Below, in pieces: positions 28,261-37,216 of a DNA stretch of 64,000 nucleotides. The DNA is taken from NCBI RefSeq assembly GCF_004208415.1, contig NZ_CP035758.1, positions 11,160,001 to 11,224,000 of the forward strand, given 5' to 3'. Both the position numbers and the translations under genes were made by a program. Numbering within the stretch: the stretch's first letter is position 1; each line of letters begins with the position of its first letter. The notes under the pieces are model-generated. The model did no database searches. It was not told the DNA's origin and was given only the letters and a program-made list of their open reading frames with translations. The DNA comes from Ktedonosporobacter rubrisoli. Its GTDB lineage: Bacteria; Chloroflexota; Ktedonobacteria; Ktedonobacterales; Ktedonobacteraceae.

Positions 28261-29739
28261 ATGTTATTAACTATCACAACAACCTACCAACCTGCGACTG
28301 ACCTTGGCTATCTATTACATAAAAATCCAGCACGCGTCCAGCTGTTTTCACTTCCATTTGGTCAGGCCCATATCTTCTATCCCGAGGCAAGCCAGGAACG
28401 CTGTACGGCCGCTTTGCTGGTAGATGTTGATACCATTCGCCTGGTTCGCGGGCGCGATAAAGCTGTTGCCTTGAAGCATTACGTAAATGATAGAGCTTAT
28501 GCGACTTCCTCATTTCTCTCAGTTGCTATTGCTAGCGTCTTTGGTTCTGCCCTTAATGGACATTGTACACAAAGGCCCGAACTGGTTACCCAGCAATTAC
28601 CATTGCAGGCGCGCTTAATCGCCCTGCCTTGTGCACTTGGCGAAGGGTTGCTCAGGCGTCTCTTTGAGCCGTTAGGCTACGCCCTGGAAGTCCAATCCTA
28701 TCCATTGGATGAGCAGCATGTTGAGTGGGGTATGAGCCCTTATTACACCTTAACTCTCAGCGCGACTTGCTGCTTGAGTGAGCTTCTTTCGCATCTCTAT
28801 GTGCTAATTCCTGTCTTAGATAATGACAAGCATTACTGGATCGGAGCCGACGAAGTTGATAAGCTGCTCAGGCATGGAAAGGGCTGGCTAGAGACGCATC
28901 CTGAACGAAGGCAAATAGTGTGGCGCTACCTCAGACGGCGCCATGATCTGATTCGCGATGCTCTGACTCGCCTGGTTCCTGAAGAAGAAAAGGAAGCTCA
29001 ATCTGACGTAGAAGAGGAAAAGGAAGACGGGACAGCCGAGGATGGGCAAGTAAAGACTATGAGCTTGCATGATGTGCGCTTGCAGACGGTTTTAGCTATG
29101 TTGCAAAGTTGTGGAGCGCACAGCGTACTCGATCTAGGTTGTGGCGAAGGGAAACTACTAAAGTTGCTGCTGCAGGATAAAACCTTTGAGCGTATCCTTG
29201 GCCTTGATATATCTTATCAGGCCTTAGAGAAAGCGCGAAGACGGCTGCATTTTGGGAAGTTATCTATGCAGCAAAAGAAGCGCCTCGCGCTGGTACATGG
29301 AGCCCTGACCTATCGTGATAAGCGTCTTGAAGGTTTTGACGCGGCCGCAGTCGTCGAAGTGATTGAACATCTGGATCAAGCACGCCTGGCGGCCTTTGAG
29401 CGCGTTCTATTTGAGTTCGCTCATCCTGCAACAGTGATTATAACAACGCCCAATGCCGAGTATAATACCAATATCGCGACATTGGCTCCGGGCCAGTTAC
29501 GTCATAAAGACCATCGCTTTGAGTGGACAAGGCAGGAGTTTGAGCGCTGGGCTACACGAGTCGCCGAGCGCTATGGCTATAATGTACAAATTTCCCTCCT
29601 TGCAAGGCCGGCTGCCCAAGGGGCTTGGACCTCTAGCGCTTCACCTGCTGAGAGCATAGAAACTGCAGAAGAGCAGTCCCCGGAAGTTGTCTCTAGCGGC
29701 GCACCAACTCAAATGGGCGTCTTTACGCGCAAAGGCTAA
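28261..29739 (+). CDS. hen1: Hen1: RNA 3'-terminal ribose 2'-O-methyltransferase
   Basis: Bacterial Hen1 methylates the 2'-OH at the 3' end of damaged RNA before Pnkp seals it, protecting the repaired site from being cut again. The N-terminal half (residues ~1-240, starting LLTITTTYQPATDLGYLLHK) is the bacterial-specific region that activates Pnkp ligase. A Glu-rich linker (~245-265) leads to the methyltransferase: VLDLGCGEGKLLKLL near 290 (SAM), VVEVIEHLD near 365 with the metal-binding Glu/Glu/His, and HKDHRFEWTRQEFERWA near 414, the Hen1 signature. First gene of hen1-rlaP-pnkp. A TATAAT at 28192-28197 is a plausible -10, though I find no good -35. Confidence 0.95.
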   Translation: MLLTITTTYQPATDLGYLLHKNPARVQLFSLPFGQAHIFYPEASQERCTAALLVDVDTIRLVRGRDKAVALKHYVNDRAYATSSFLSVAIASVFGSALNGHCTQRPELVTQQLPLQARLIALPCALGEGLLRRLFEPLGYALEVQSYPLDEQHVEWGMSPYYTLTLSATCCLSELLSHLYVLIPVLDNDKHYWIGADEVDKLLRHGKGWLETHPERRQIVWRYLRRRHDLIRDALTRLVPEEEKEAQSDVEEEKEDGTAEDGQVKTMSLHDVRLQTVLAMLQSCGAHSVLDLGCGEGKLLKLLLQDKTFERILGLDISYQALEKARRRLHFGKLSMQQKKRLALVHGALTYRDKRLEGFDAAAVVEVIEHLDQARLAAFERVLFEFAHPATVIITTPNAEYNTNIATLAPGQLRHKDHRFEWTRQEFERWATRVAERYGYNVQISLLARPAAQGAWTSSASPAESIETAEEQSPEVVSSGAPTQMGVFTRKG

Positions 29740-29792
29740 TATCCCTCCAGATAGCATTGATAGGATGACATGCAGCATGAAGCAGGTGAAAG

Positions 29793-30554
29793 ATGACTAA
29801 CGAGCAACTATTGCGGCTGGTTTCCACACAACCCTATCCCTTGTTCTTGATGACTTTGAGCGGATCACATCTCTATGGCTTTGCTTCACCAAACTCAGAT
29901 TACGACCTGCGTGGCGTCTATATTCTTCCCCTCAAAGAAGTAATTGGGCTCTATGAAGGACGCGACACGATTGAAACTACTATCAAGCTGGATGGCCAAG
30001 AAATTGACCTGGTGATGTATGATATCAAGAAATTCCTGGCCTTACTCTTAAAGAAAAACGGATTGATATTAGAGCAGATATACTCTCCCGTATTGGTGCA
30101 AGCCTTGCCAGAACTTGAGGAACTGAAGGATATCGCGCGCAAATGCATCTCACGCCATCATAAACATCACTATTATGGCTATGCCCAGGATCAGTGGAAG
30201 CTCCTCAATAGAAGCGAAGTTGGCTCTATTAAGAATTTGCTGCACGTTTATAGAGTCTTGCTTACCGGGCTTCATCTGTTGCGCAGTGGTGAGGTTGAAA
30301 CAAATTTGCTCTGCCTGGGGGAGATGTTTCAGCTCACGTCTCTCCCTGATTTAATTGCGCGAAAGCAGGCAGGAGGGCAAAAAGCAGTTCTGGATAAGGG
30401 TGAGATAGCTTTGCACCGGGCTGAATATGAGCGGCTGTTACAGGAATTGGAGCAGGCTGCAAGCGTTTCTACCCTACCCGAAGGAGCCACGCTGGCGGAA
30501 AAGCGGGCTTTGAATGATCTACTCATCCGTTTGAGGTTGCAATATAGCTCATGA
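29793..30554 (+). CDS. RlaP-type nucleotidyltransferase (Pol-beta superfamily) of RNA repair
   Basis: 253 residues. The nucleotidyltransferase motif appears as SGSHLYGFASPNSDYDLRGV (residues 23-42), giving the GS dipeptide and two metal-binding acids, with the third acid in IDLVMYDIKKF. This is the pfam10127 'predicted nucleotidyltransferase' family, named RlaP when found in RNA-repair operons. It is thought to add nucleotides to, or modify, RNA ends, but the reaction is not established. A ~130-residue helical C-terminal domain follows. It sits 53 bases after hen1, and its stop overlaps the pnkp start (ATGA), so it is translationally coupled to pnkp. Confidence 0.88.
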   Translation: MTNEQLLRLVSTQPYPLFLMTLSGSHLYGFASPNSDYDLRGVYILPLKEVIGLYEGRDTIETTIKLDGQEIDLVMYDIKKFLALLLKKNGLILEQIYSPVLVQALPELEELKDIARKCISRHHKHHYYGYAQDQWKLLNRSEVGSIKNLLHVYRVLLTGLHLLRSGEVETNLLCLGEMFQLTSLPDLIARKQAGGQKAVLDKGEIALHRAEYERLLQELEQAASVSTLPEGATLAEKRALNDLLIRLRLQYSS

Positions 30555-33121
30555 AAATAACGTTACCTGAATTCTCATTTGTGGTGCTGATTGGTCCTTC
30601 TGGCTCTGGTAAATCCAGTTTTGCGCAGAAACATTTTAGAGCGACCGAGGTGCTTTCATCTGATTTTTTTCGCGGCCTGGTCGCTGATGACGAAAACGAT
30701 CAGAGTGCGACGAAGGAAGCCTTCGAAGCGCTGTATTTTCTCGCCGCTAAGCGGCTGACCGGGGCCAGATTAACGGTTATTGATGCAACAAACGTGCAGC
30801 CTGAGGCGCGTCGGCCGCTGATTGCTTTAGCCCGCGAATATCACTGCCTGCCAGTAGCCATTGTGTTTGATCTGCCCGAGCAGCTCTGTCTTGAGCGCAA
30901 TCGCACACGCCCTGAGCGCAATTTCGGGGACCATGTTGTGCGGCGCCAGGCGATGCAACTCCGGCGCTCGCTACGCGGTTTACGCACTGAAGGGTTTCAG
31001 ACAGTTCATCTGCTTTCCACAGCAGCACAAGTAGATGAGATTGAGATTGAGCGCCAGCCGCTCTGGAATAATCTCAGACATGAGCATGGTCCCTTCGATA
31101 TTATCGGCGATGTCCACGGCTGCTTTGCCGAACTGAAAGCGTTATTGGGCCAGCTTGGATATTGCGTAGCCTACGATGAGGGGAAAGCTGCTTTCCAGGT
31201 GAGCCATCCGCAGGAACGCAGAGCAATCTTTCTGGGAGATCTTGTAGATCGTGGCCCTGAGATTCCGGCTGTACTGCGCCTGGTCATGGATATGGTAGAG
31301 GCGGGCGTGGCGTTCTGTATACCTGGCAATCATGATGTTAAATTGCTCCGTAAGCTAAAGGGGAAAAATGTCCAGGTCAGACATGGATTAGAAGCTTCTC
31401 TAGAGCAGTTGTCAGGGGAAAAGCCAGAATTTATAAGCCGGGTGACAGCATTTCTTGATGGCTTGATTAGCCATTATGTATTCGATGAAGGGAAGCTCGT
31501 CGTTGCGCATGCTGGCATGAAAGAGGATCTACAGGGCCGCGCCTCACGTATCGTTCGTGATTTTGCCCTCTACGGCGAAACGACAGGTGAGGTTGACGAG
31601 AATGGCTTGCCGATTCGCTACAACTGGGCCGCTGAGTACCGGGGCAAAGCTATGGTTGTCTATGGCCATACGCCTGTACACGAACCGCAATGGCTTAACC
31701 ATACGCTTAATATCGATACAGGCTGCGTCTTTGGTGGCCGTTTGACCGCCCTACGTTACCCCGAGAAAGAACTTGTCTCTGTACCGGCGTCCCAGGCTTA
31801 TAGTAAAGAGGTATCGATCTTCTCAGCTTCCAGGCCAACGGACGCTGCGGCGGAGCTTACTGAGCAACAGAGGCATGATGATCTGCTGGATCTTGAGGAT
31901 GTAGTCGGCAAGCGCTTAGTTGAGACAAGGCTGCGCGGCAATATTATTATCCGTGAAGAGAATGCCATCGCGGCCCTGGAGGTTATGAGCCGCTTTGCCG
32001 CGAACCCCAGGTGGTTGATTTATTTGCCTCCTACCATGTCCCCAGGCGCAACAAGCAGTGAGCCCGGCTTGTTAGAGCATCCAGCGGAAGTGTTTGCGTA
32101 CTATCGGCAGGAGGGCATTGCCAGGGTAATTTGCGAAGAGAAACATATGGGATCGCGCGCCATCCTCATTGTATGTCGCAATGAAGAGGCGGCCCGTAAA
32201 CGCTTTGGTATAAGAGGCGAAGGGACCGGCATTTGTTACACGCGGACCGGGCGTCACTTCTTTAAAGATGAAGCGTTGGAAAAAGTAATCATAGAGCGCG
32301 TACAGGTGGCTCTTGAGCGCTCTCGATTCTGGGAGAAGTTGCAGACAGAATGGGCCTGCCTGGATTGTGAATTGCTGCCCTGGTCGGTGAAAGCTCAGGA
32401 TCTGGTCTTACAACAGTATGCGGCAGTGGGTACGGCCGCAAGAGTAGCACTGAGCGAAACAGTTAATGTTCTGGAAAAAGCTGCGCAACAAGGTATGGAC
32501 GTAGAAGCTTTGCTGGCAACATATAAGAATCGCCAGCTCTTAGCAACGCGCTATGTTGAAACCTACCGGGGCTATTGCTGGCCCGTGACCTCGATAGATG
32601 ATCTCAAAATAGCCCCTTTTCATCTCCTGGCTACCGAGGGCGTCGTGCATGTAGATAAGGATCACCTCTGGCATATGGAAACGCTGGCGGCCGTGTGCAA
32701 AGCTGATGAGCAGCTCTTACGAGCAACGTCCTATCAGCTTGTTGATGTGGCAGATCCCGAGAGTGTAGCGCGAGGTATTCACTGGTGGGAGCAAGTAACG
32801 CAATGCGGGGGAGAGGGAATGGTTGTCAAGCCGCTCAGCTTTGTAGCTTCCGGCAGCCATAATCTCGTGCAACCAGCGATTAAATGCCGGGGTCCTGAAT
32901 ATCTGCGCATCATTTATGGACTGGAATATGACCTGCCAGAGAATCTAGAGCGCCTACGTTCGCGCGGCTTAGGCACTAAACGATCATTAGCTATGCGTGA
33001 GTTCGCATTAGGGATAGAGGCACTGGAGCGCTTTGTTGGTGGGGAGCCTTTACGGCGTATTCATGAGTGTGTTTTTGGCGTGTTAGCCCTGGAGAGCGAG
33101 CCCGTTGATCCGCGACTGTAG
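30551..33121 (+). CDS. pnkp: Pnkp: polynucleotide kinase-phosphatase-ligase
   Basis: Three-domain RNA-repair enzyme of 856 residues, close to the size of the characterised Clostridium thermocellum Pnkp. The kinase domain has a P-loop GPSGSGKSS at residues 15-23 and phosphorylates 5'-OH ends. The central metallophosphatase carries DIIGDVHGCF (~182), LGDLVDRGPE, PGNHDVKL, VVAHAG and YGHTPVHEP, and removes 2',3'-cyclic phosphates. The C-terminal adenylyltransferase has EEKHMGSRA near 529-537 (nucleotidyl Lys in KHMG), and seals ends with Hen1's help. It follows rlaP with a 4-base overlap. The system repairs RNA cut by ribotoxins or anticodon nucleases. Confidence 0.96.
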   Translation: MKITLPEFSFVVLIGPSGSGKSSFAQKHFRATEVLSSDFFRGLVADDENDQSATKEAFEALYFLAAKRLTGARLTVIDATNVQPEARRPLIALAREYHCLPVAIVFDLPEQLCLERNRTRPERNFGDHVVRRQAMQLRRSLRGLRTEGFQTVHLLSTAAQVDEIEIERQPLWNNLRHEHGPFDIIGDVHGCFAELKALLGQLGYCVAYDEGKAAFQVSHPQERRAIFLGDLVDRGPEIPAVLRLVMDMVEAGVAFCIPGNHDVKLLRKLKGKNVQVRHGLEASLEQLSGEKPEFISRVTAFLDGLISHYVFDEGKLVVAHAGMKEDLQGRASRIVRDFALYGETTGEVDENGLPIRYNWAAEYRGKAMVVYGHTPVHEPQWLNHTLNIDTGCVFGGRLTALRYPEKELVSVPASQAYSKEVSIFSASRPTDAAAELTEQQRHDDLLDLEDVVGKRLVETRLRGNIIIREENAIAALEVMSRFAANPRWLIYLPPTMSPGATSSEPGLLEHPAEVFAYYRQEGIARVICEEKHMGSRAILIVCRNEEAARKRFGIRGEGTGICYTRTGRHFFKDEALEKVIIERVQVALERSRFWEKLQTEWACLDCELLPWSVKAQDLVLQQYAAVGTAARVALSETVNVLEKAAQQGMDVEALLATYKNRQLLATRYVETYRGYCWPVTSIDDLKIAPFHLLATEGVVHVDKDHLWHMETLAAVCKADEQLLRATSYQLVDVADPESVARGIHWWEQVTQCGGEGMVVKPLSFVASGSHNLVQPAIKCRGPEYLRIIYGLEYDLPENLERLRSRGLGTKRSLAMREFALGIEALERFVGGEPLRRIHECVFGVLALESEPVDPRL

Positions 33122-33300
33122 AGTATGGCACGAAAAGTCAGCAGGCTCTATTTGAACTAGTCTGCAGTGTTGCACGTGTAAAGGATAGAGTCCCGTGACG
33201 GGACATGCATCAGCTTGCTGTTCTTGCCCTGACATCCTAAAATGGAATAGGAGCCCGAGGTGAACACACTAGAAGCTAGTAAGATACAGAGGTAAGTATG

Positions 33301-35163
33301 ACAACAACTCAGACGAAGCCACAAGTGCAACAATGGACGAACCTGGCTCAGCAATTACGCGTAGATAGCATTCGCTGTACAACCGCAGCAGGCTCAGGCC
33401 ATCCGACATCTTCAATGTCTGCCGCAGATCTAATGGCCGTGCTTATGATCAGCTATCTGCACTATGATTTCGATAATCCAAAGAATCCCCACAATGACCA
33501 TCTCATTTTTTCCAAGGGTCATGCATCTCCCCTCCTCTACTCTATGTATAAGGCTGCGGGGGCGATTAGCGACGAAGAGCTTATGACGTTGCGAAAGTTT
33601 GGAAGCCGGCTTGAGGGCCATCCTACCCCGGTTTTGCCCTGGGTGGATGTGGCGACTGGCTCTCTGGGGCAAGGATTACCTATAGGGGTAGGCGTAGGGC
33701 TAGCCGGTAAGTATCTTGACAAATTGCCTTATCACATCTGGGTATTGCTTGGCGATAGTGAGATGGCAGAAGGTTCTATCTGGGAAGCTTTTGATCATGC
33801 CTCGCACTATAAGCTGGATAATGTAGTTGGTATCCTTGACTGTAATCGTCTGGGCCAGCGTGGAGAAACAGAGCTCGGCTGGAATACAGAGGCTTATGCC
33901 GCCCGTGCTAAGGCCTTTGGCTGGAACCCTATAGTCATTAACGGCCATGACTATAACGAAATCAATGATGCGTTCAGCAGAGCCAGCCAGGCTAATGGAG
34001 CTCCAACGCTGATCGTCGCCAAGACCGTCAAGGGTAAGGGCGTCTCTTTCCTGGAAAATGTAAATGGTTGGCATGGGAAGGCGCTCAATAAAGAGCAGGA
34101 AGCGGAGGCTCTCAAAGAGCTCAACCCCTCAGTGCGTAGCATGACTTTCACCGTGCAAAAACCGACAAGCAGCCAGCCTATAGACGTGCCTGCCAGCAAG
34201 CCCTTAGAGTTACCGCGTTATGAAAAAGATCCTGTTGCAACACGTAAAGCTTATGGAGATGCCCTGAAGGCCCTGGGAGCTGCAAATCCACTGGTGGTTG
34301 CTATGGATGGCGAAGTAAGCAACTCAACCTATGCCGATGAATTTGCCAAGGCTTTTCCGGATCGCTACTTTGAACAATACATTGCAGAACAGCAGCTAGT
34401 TGCTGCAGCCGTAGGGATGAGTGTGCGGGAGAAGATTCCTTTTGCCTCAACCTTTGCGGCCTTCTTCTCGCGCGCTTATGACTTTATCCGCATGGCAGCC
34501 ATTTCGCGTGCAAACATCCGCCTGGTGGGTTCGCATGCCGGCGTCTCAATCGGCGAGGATGGTCCCTCCCAGATGGCTTTAGAGGATCTGGCGATGATGC
34601 GCGCGGTTTTTGGGAGTACTGTGCTTTATCCTTGCGACCCTAATCAAACAGCGCAACTTGTAGCTGAGATGGCTGAGCATGATGGGATTGTCTATATGCG
34701 CACCACGCGCGAAAAGACGCCAGTAATCTATGAGGTGAGCGATAAATTTAGCATTGGTGGGAGCAGGGTGGTACGCCAGTCCGCTAGCGACCAGGCTACA
34801 GTAGTAGCAGCTGGGATTACCTTGCATGAAGCGCTAAAGGCATATGATCAGTTGCGAGAAGAAAATGTTACTATTCGCGTGATCGATGCGTACTCCGTAA
34901 AGCCAATAGACGAGGAAACACTCTTTGCGGCAGCCGAGGAAACTGGGAATAGAATCGTGACGGTTGAAGATCACTGGACAGAAGGCGGTCTGGGTGAGGC
35001 TGTGTTGGAAGCGTTTACCCAAAGGGATGGCCCATTACCACAGGTTGTGAAACTGGCCGTACAATCTATGCCCGGCTCTGGTACTCCTGCTGAATTGATG
35101 GAGGAGGCGGGTATCAGTGCGCATCATATTGTGCAGGCGGTAAAAGCTCTAGTCAAACATTAA
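33301..35163 (+). CDS. tkt: Transketolase, vertebrate-like length
   Basis: ThDP enzyme of the pentose-phosphate pathway that transfers two-carbon ketol units between sugar phosphates. GSGHPTSSMSAADLMAVL near residue 30, LSKGHA-type FSKGHASPLLYS, GHPTPVLPWVDVATGSLGQG, then the ThDP/Mg segment GDSEMAEGS and the central pyrimidine domain (YFEQYIAEQQLVAAAVGMS, with the catalytic Glu). At about 621 residues it is shorter than the ~660-residue bacterial TktA type and matches the human-type family. GAGGTAAGT precedes the start; ATG at 33298 and the ACA run after it are consistent with a start at 33298. A strong terminator follows. Confidence 0.94.
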   Translation, partial: TTTQTKPQVQQWTNLAQQLRVDSIRCTTAAGSGHPTSSMSAADLMAVLMISYLHYDFDNPKNPHNDHLIFSKGHASPLLYSMYKAAGAISDEELMTLRKFGSRLEGHPTPVLPWVDVATGSLGQGLPIGVGVGLAGKYLDKLPYHIWVLLGDSEMAEGSIWEAFDHASHYKLDNVVGILDCNRLGQRGETELGWNTEAYAARAKAFGWNPIVINGHDYNEINDAFSRASQANGAPTLIVAKTVKGKGVSFLENVNGWHGKALNKEQEAEALKELNPSVRSMTFTVQKPTSSQPIDVPASKPLELPRYEKDPVATRKAYGDALKALGAANPLVVAMDGEVSNSTYADEFAKAFPDRYFEQYIAEQQLVAAAVGMSVREKIPFASTFAAFFSRAYDFIRMAAISRANIRLVGSHAGVSIGEDGPSQMALEDLAMMRAVFGSTVLYPCDPNQTAQLVAEMAEHDGIVYMRTTREKTPVIYEVSDKFSIGGSRVVRQSASDQATVVAAGITLHEALKAYDQLREENVTIRVIDAYSVKPIDEETLFAAAEETGNRIVTVEDHWTEGGLGEAVLEAFTQRDGPLPQVVKLAVQSMPGSGTPAELMEEAGISAHHIVQAVKALVKH

Positions 35164-35204
35164 CCGGCATTGCATGCTGTATAGTAAAAGAAGAAGCCCT
35201 TAGA

Positions 35205-35243
35205 GGATAGGATGGCCAGCTCCTGCCATCCTATCCTTGTGTT
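35205..35243 (+). terminator. Intrinsic terminator of tkt
   Basis: Perfect 11-bp stem GGATAGGATGG / CCATCCTATCC with a 10-base loop, followed by TTGTGTTT. It lies about 40 bases after the tkt stop. Confidence 0.85.
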
Positions 35244-35341
35244 TGCCTATACAGTCTCTTTAGGCCTGCTTGGCTTGTCAGGAGAGCCCGGCAAACAAGC
35301 AAGCGAGAAGGCAAGGTCACACATTGAGGTGCAAAGCCTTG

Positions 35342-36193
35342 CTATTTTCTAGCTGCAAGACTAACGGGATCTATAGCATCTGCTATCACCTTGTAGCCTT
35401 CATCCGTTGGGTGAATATCGTGATACTCAGAACACATCCAGGTATAGGTGCAGATATGTTGATTGGGTGTCTCTTCACCCCCAAAAGCGCTGAAGACATC
35501 TACTGTAAAGCCCACACCCTGCACATCATTTGCCAGATGCTGATTCAGCGTTTCGATATATGGGAGAGATTTTGGACAAATGTTCTGGAAGGGATTATAG
35601 TAATTAGTGACAAGAATGAAGCCACTCTTCAGGCCATTCACCTTCATTGCCTCTGTCAGACGAGCTAAAATGACATCTTTCAGATTCGCATCTAATGTAG
35701 CAAGGGCACTATTGAAGCTGGAGTCATCAATCTGACACGTTTGTGGGTTAATGAAGGGCAATACATCATTGGCTCCAATGGTAAGAGTGACTACACTGAA
35801 CTTATTATGATGCTGCTTAATATAGTCAACTGCAGCTTGCAATTGCGAACCCTGGTAGGGATATTTGCGCAGCTTGGGCCGTGGACATTGCCCATTCATC
35901 GTTGTGCTGGTCTCGCCCGGACAAGCCATATTTACATATTCAGAAAGCCCTTCGTTTTGTAGCCGTTGGGCCAGAAGATCAGCGTAACCATGGGTGAAGT
36001 CATTGTTCGGCTGATAACCGAAGGCCAGCGAGTCGCCAAGCGCCAGATATTGCCAGCCAGTAATAGGGCCATTAGGGGCTGTTTCCTTGGCGTGAACAGA
36101 GCCAGGTTGTTGTAGGTAGAGGCTCGCTGTCAATGCTAATGCGATTGTTAATAAGAAGAGGAAGATGCGAAGTGACATCCGTGCCTTTTTCAT
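35342..36193 (-). CDS. Exported SGNH/GDSL-family hydrolase
   Basis: 283 residues with a signal peptide (positive start MKKARMSLR, hydrophobic IFLFLLTIALALTASLYL, likely cleavage near VHA at about 35). The SGNH blocks follow: ALGDSLAFGY with nucleophile Ser55, GANDV for block III, and DIHPTDEGY near the C-terminus with the catalytic Asp and His. Secreted or surface esterase/lipase; substrate unknown. Six or more cysteines in the mature part fit a disulfide-stabilised exported enzyme. AAGGAG lies 10 bases upstream. Convergent with tkt. Confidence 0.9.
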   Translation of the reverse strand: MKKARMSLRIFLFLLTIALALTASLYLQQPGSVHAKETAPNGPITGWQYLALGDSLAFGYQPNNDFTHGYADLLAQRLQNEGLSEYVNMACPGETSTTMNGQCPRPKLRKYPYQGSQLQAAVDYIKQHHNKFSVVTLTIGANDVLPFINPQTCQIDDSSFNSALATLDANLKDVILARLTEAMKVNGLKSGFILVTNYYNPFQNICPKSLPYIETLNQHLANDVQGVGFTVDVFSAFGGEETPNQHICTYTWMCSEYHDIHPTDEGYKVIADAIDPVSLAARK

Positions 36194-36902
36194 TAAAAAT
36201 ACGCTCCTTATTTTCTCTCATAACGAAAATCACTAGCCCTTTTTAGAGAGAAGAACCGTATTTAAGTATATCATAACATGGATATAAATAAATACAGTAT
36301 AGCCTTTTTGGCATGCTTTCCTGCTCATTCCAAAAAATATAGTAAAGTTGCTAATACTTGATGTGTTAGTAAAACAATAAATTGCATATAAATTCTTAAG
36401 TGATCTGATAGCATTTATTGCATAGTGATGAATGTTTTAAGACCATTTTGTTACATTCAGATATTAGGAGAGAAAATCGATTGGATGGGAAAAAACCAGA
36501 GAATACAGCCTCTCAAAACTGTGCCTTTGAGCGAGCAATGTACAATCGTGAAGCCCTAAGCGTTGAGCAATATATAGGCTTTCCACATATGCCATTTCTG
36601 CGTCCAGGCTTAGGAAGCTCTCCACTTGCTGGCTGCTAGGCTTACAGGAAAGGTGGGGCTACCAAAAACTTTGGCCAGCATAAATCAAAAGGCTTGCATG
36701 TGTTTCTGGAGTTGCGCCGGTAGAAAGTAAAGACTATAATAGGATTTGAAATTTGCCGGTCATCGCTAAGGTGGCTTACAAAAAAACTCGATGATCTTGT
36801 ATATTTCCGCAGCGCTATGTGGAAATATACTTTAGCTTTATTTTACTACAGGGGCGTAGGTGGAAAGCTACGTGTAACCTGGATCATCAGGAAAGGTATC
36901 AT
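36194..36902 (+). other. A/T-rich intergenic region
   Basis: About 700 bases with no convincing gene. A 73-codon frame at 36418-36639 (+) has no Shine-Dalgarno or family signature and is treated as chance. The only clear structure is a 10-bp hairpin near the right end, listed separately. Confidence 0.5.
36799..36845 (+). terminator. Terminator-like hairpin before small membrane-protein gene
   Basis: Perfect 10-bp stem GTATATTTCC / GGAAATATAC with a 12-base loop, followed by a T-rich stretch (TTTAGCTTTATTTTAC). No gene reads into it from the left on the plus strand, so it might act as an attenuator for the gene starting at 36903 or end an unseen small RNA. Confidence 0.5.
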
Positions 36903-37154
36903 ATGGAGCCAGTCGATACAGATTTTGATTATGTTGCCCGTCAATCGCAGGCAAGGGATACAAAGAGCCGCTTCAATTGGCTATATCTTTTCCCCGCTCT
37001 CGGAGTAGTCTGGTTGTTGTTACTGCTTGCCGCGGCAACTTTCCAATTCTCGATCACGGATGTCGTGAATCCTGTTATGACCATTATGGTCGTGCTGTTC
37101 TTCTTGATGGTTGGATTTTTGTTCTGGGCCATGGCCCCCCAGGGCAAAAGATAA
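36903..37154 (+). CDS. Small two-helix membrane protein, unknown
   Basis: 83 residues: a charged N-terminus (MEPVDTDFDYVARQSQARD) and two membrane helices (FPALGVVWLLLLLAAATF and PVMTIMVVLFFLMVGFLFW). ATG 36903 is chosen because AGGAAAGG lies 8 bases upstream; the longer open frame from 36819 starts inside a hairpin. I do not recognise a family. It is a single gene, ended by a bidirectional terminator. Confidence 0.6.
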   Translation: MEPVDTDFDYVARQSQARDTKSRFNWLYLFPALGVVWLLLLLAAATFQFSITDVVNPVMTIMVVLFFLMVGFLFWAMAPQGKR

Positions 37155-37167
37155 CCATACATTCTGT

Positions 37168-37208
37168 AAAGAGGGTAGGTAAAAATAATGATATGCCTTA
37201 CCCTCTTT
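37168..37208. terminator. Bidirectional terminator between convergent genes
   Basis: Arms AAAGAGGGTAGG and CCTTACCCTCTTT (one bulge) enclose an A/T-rich loop between the small membrane-protein gene and the convergent cobalamin-binding-like gene. Confidence 0.7.
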
Positions 37209-37216
37209 ATGTTGGA

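Noticed and set aside
36418..36639. 73-codon plus-strand frame in an A/T-rich gap
   Set aside because: No Shine-Dalgarno site, no recognisable composition or family; likely chance.
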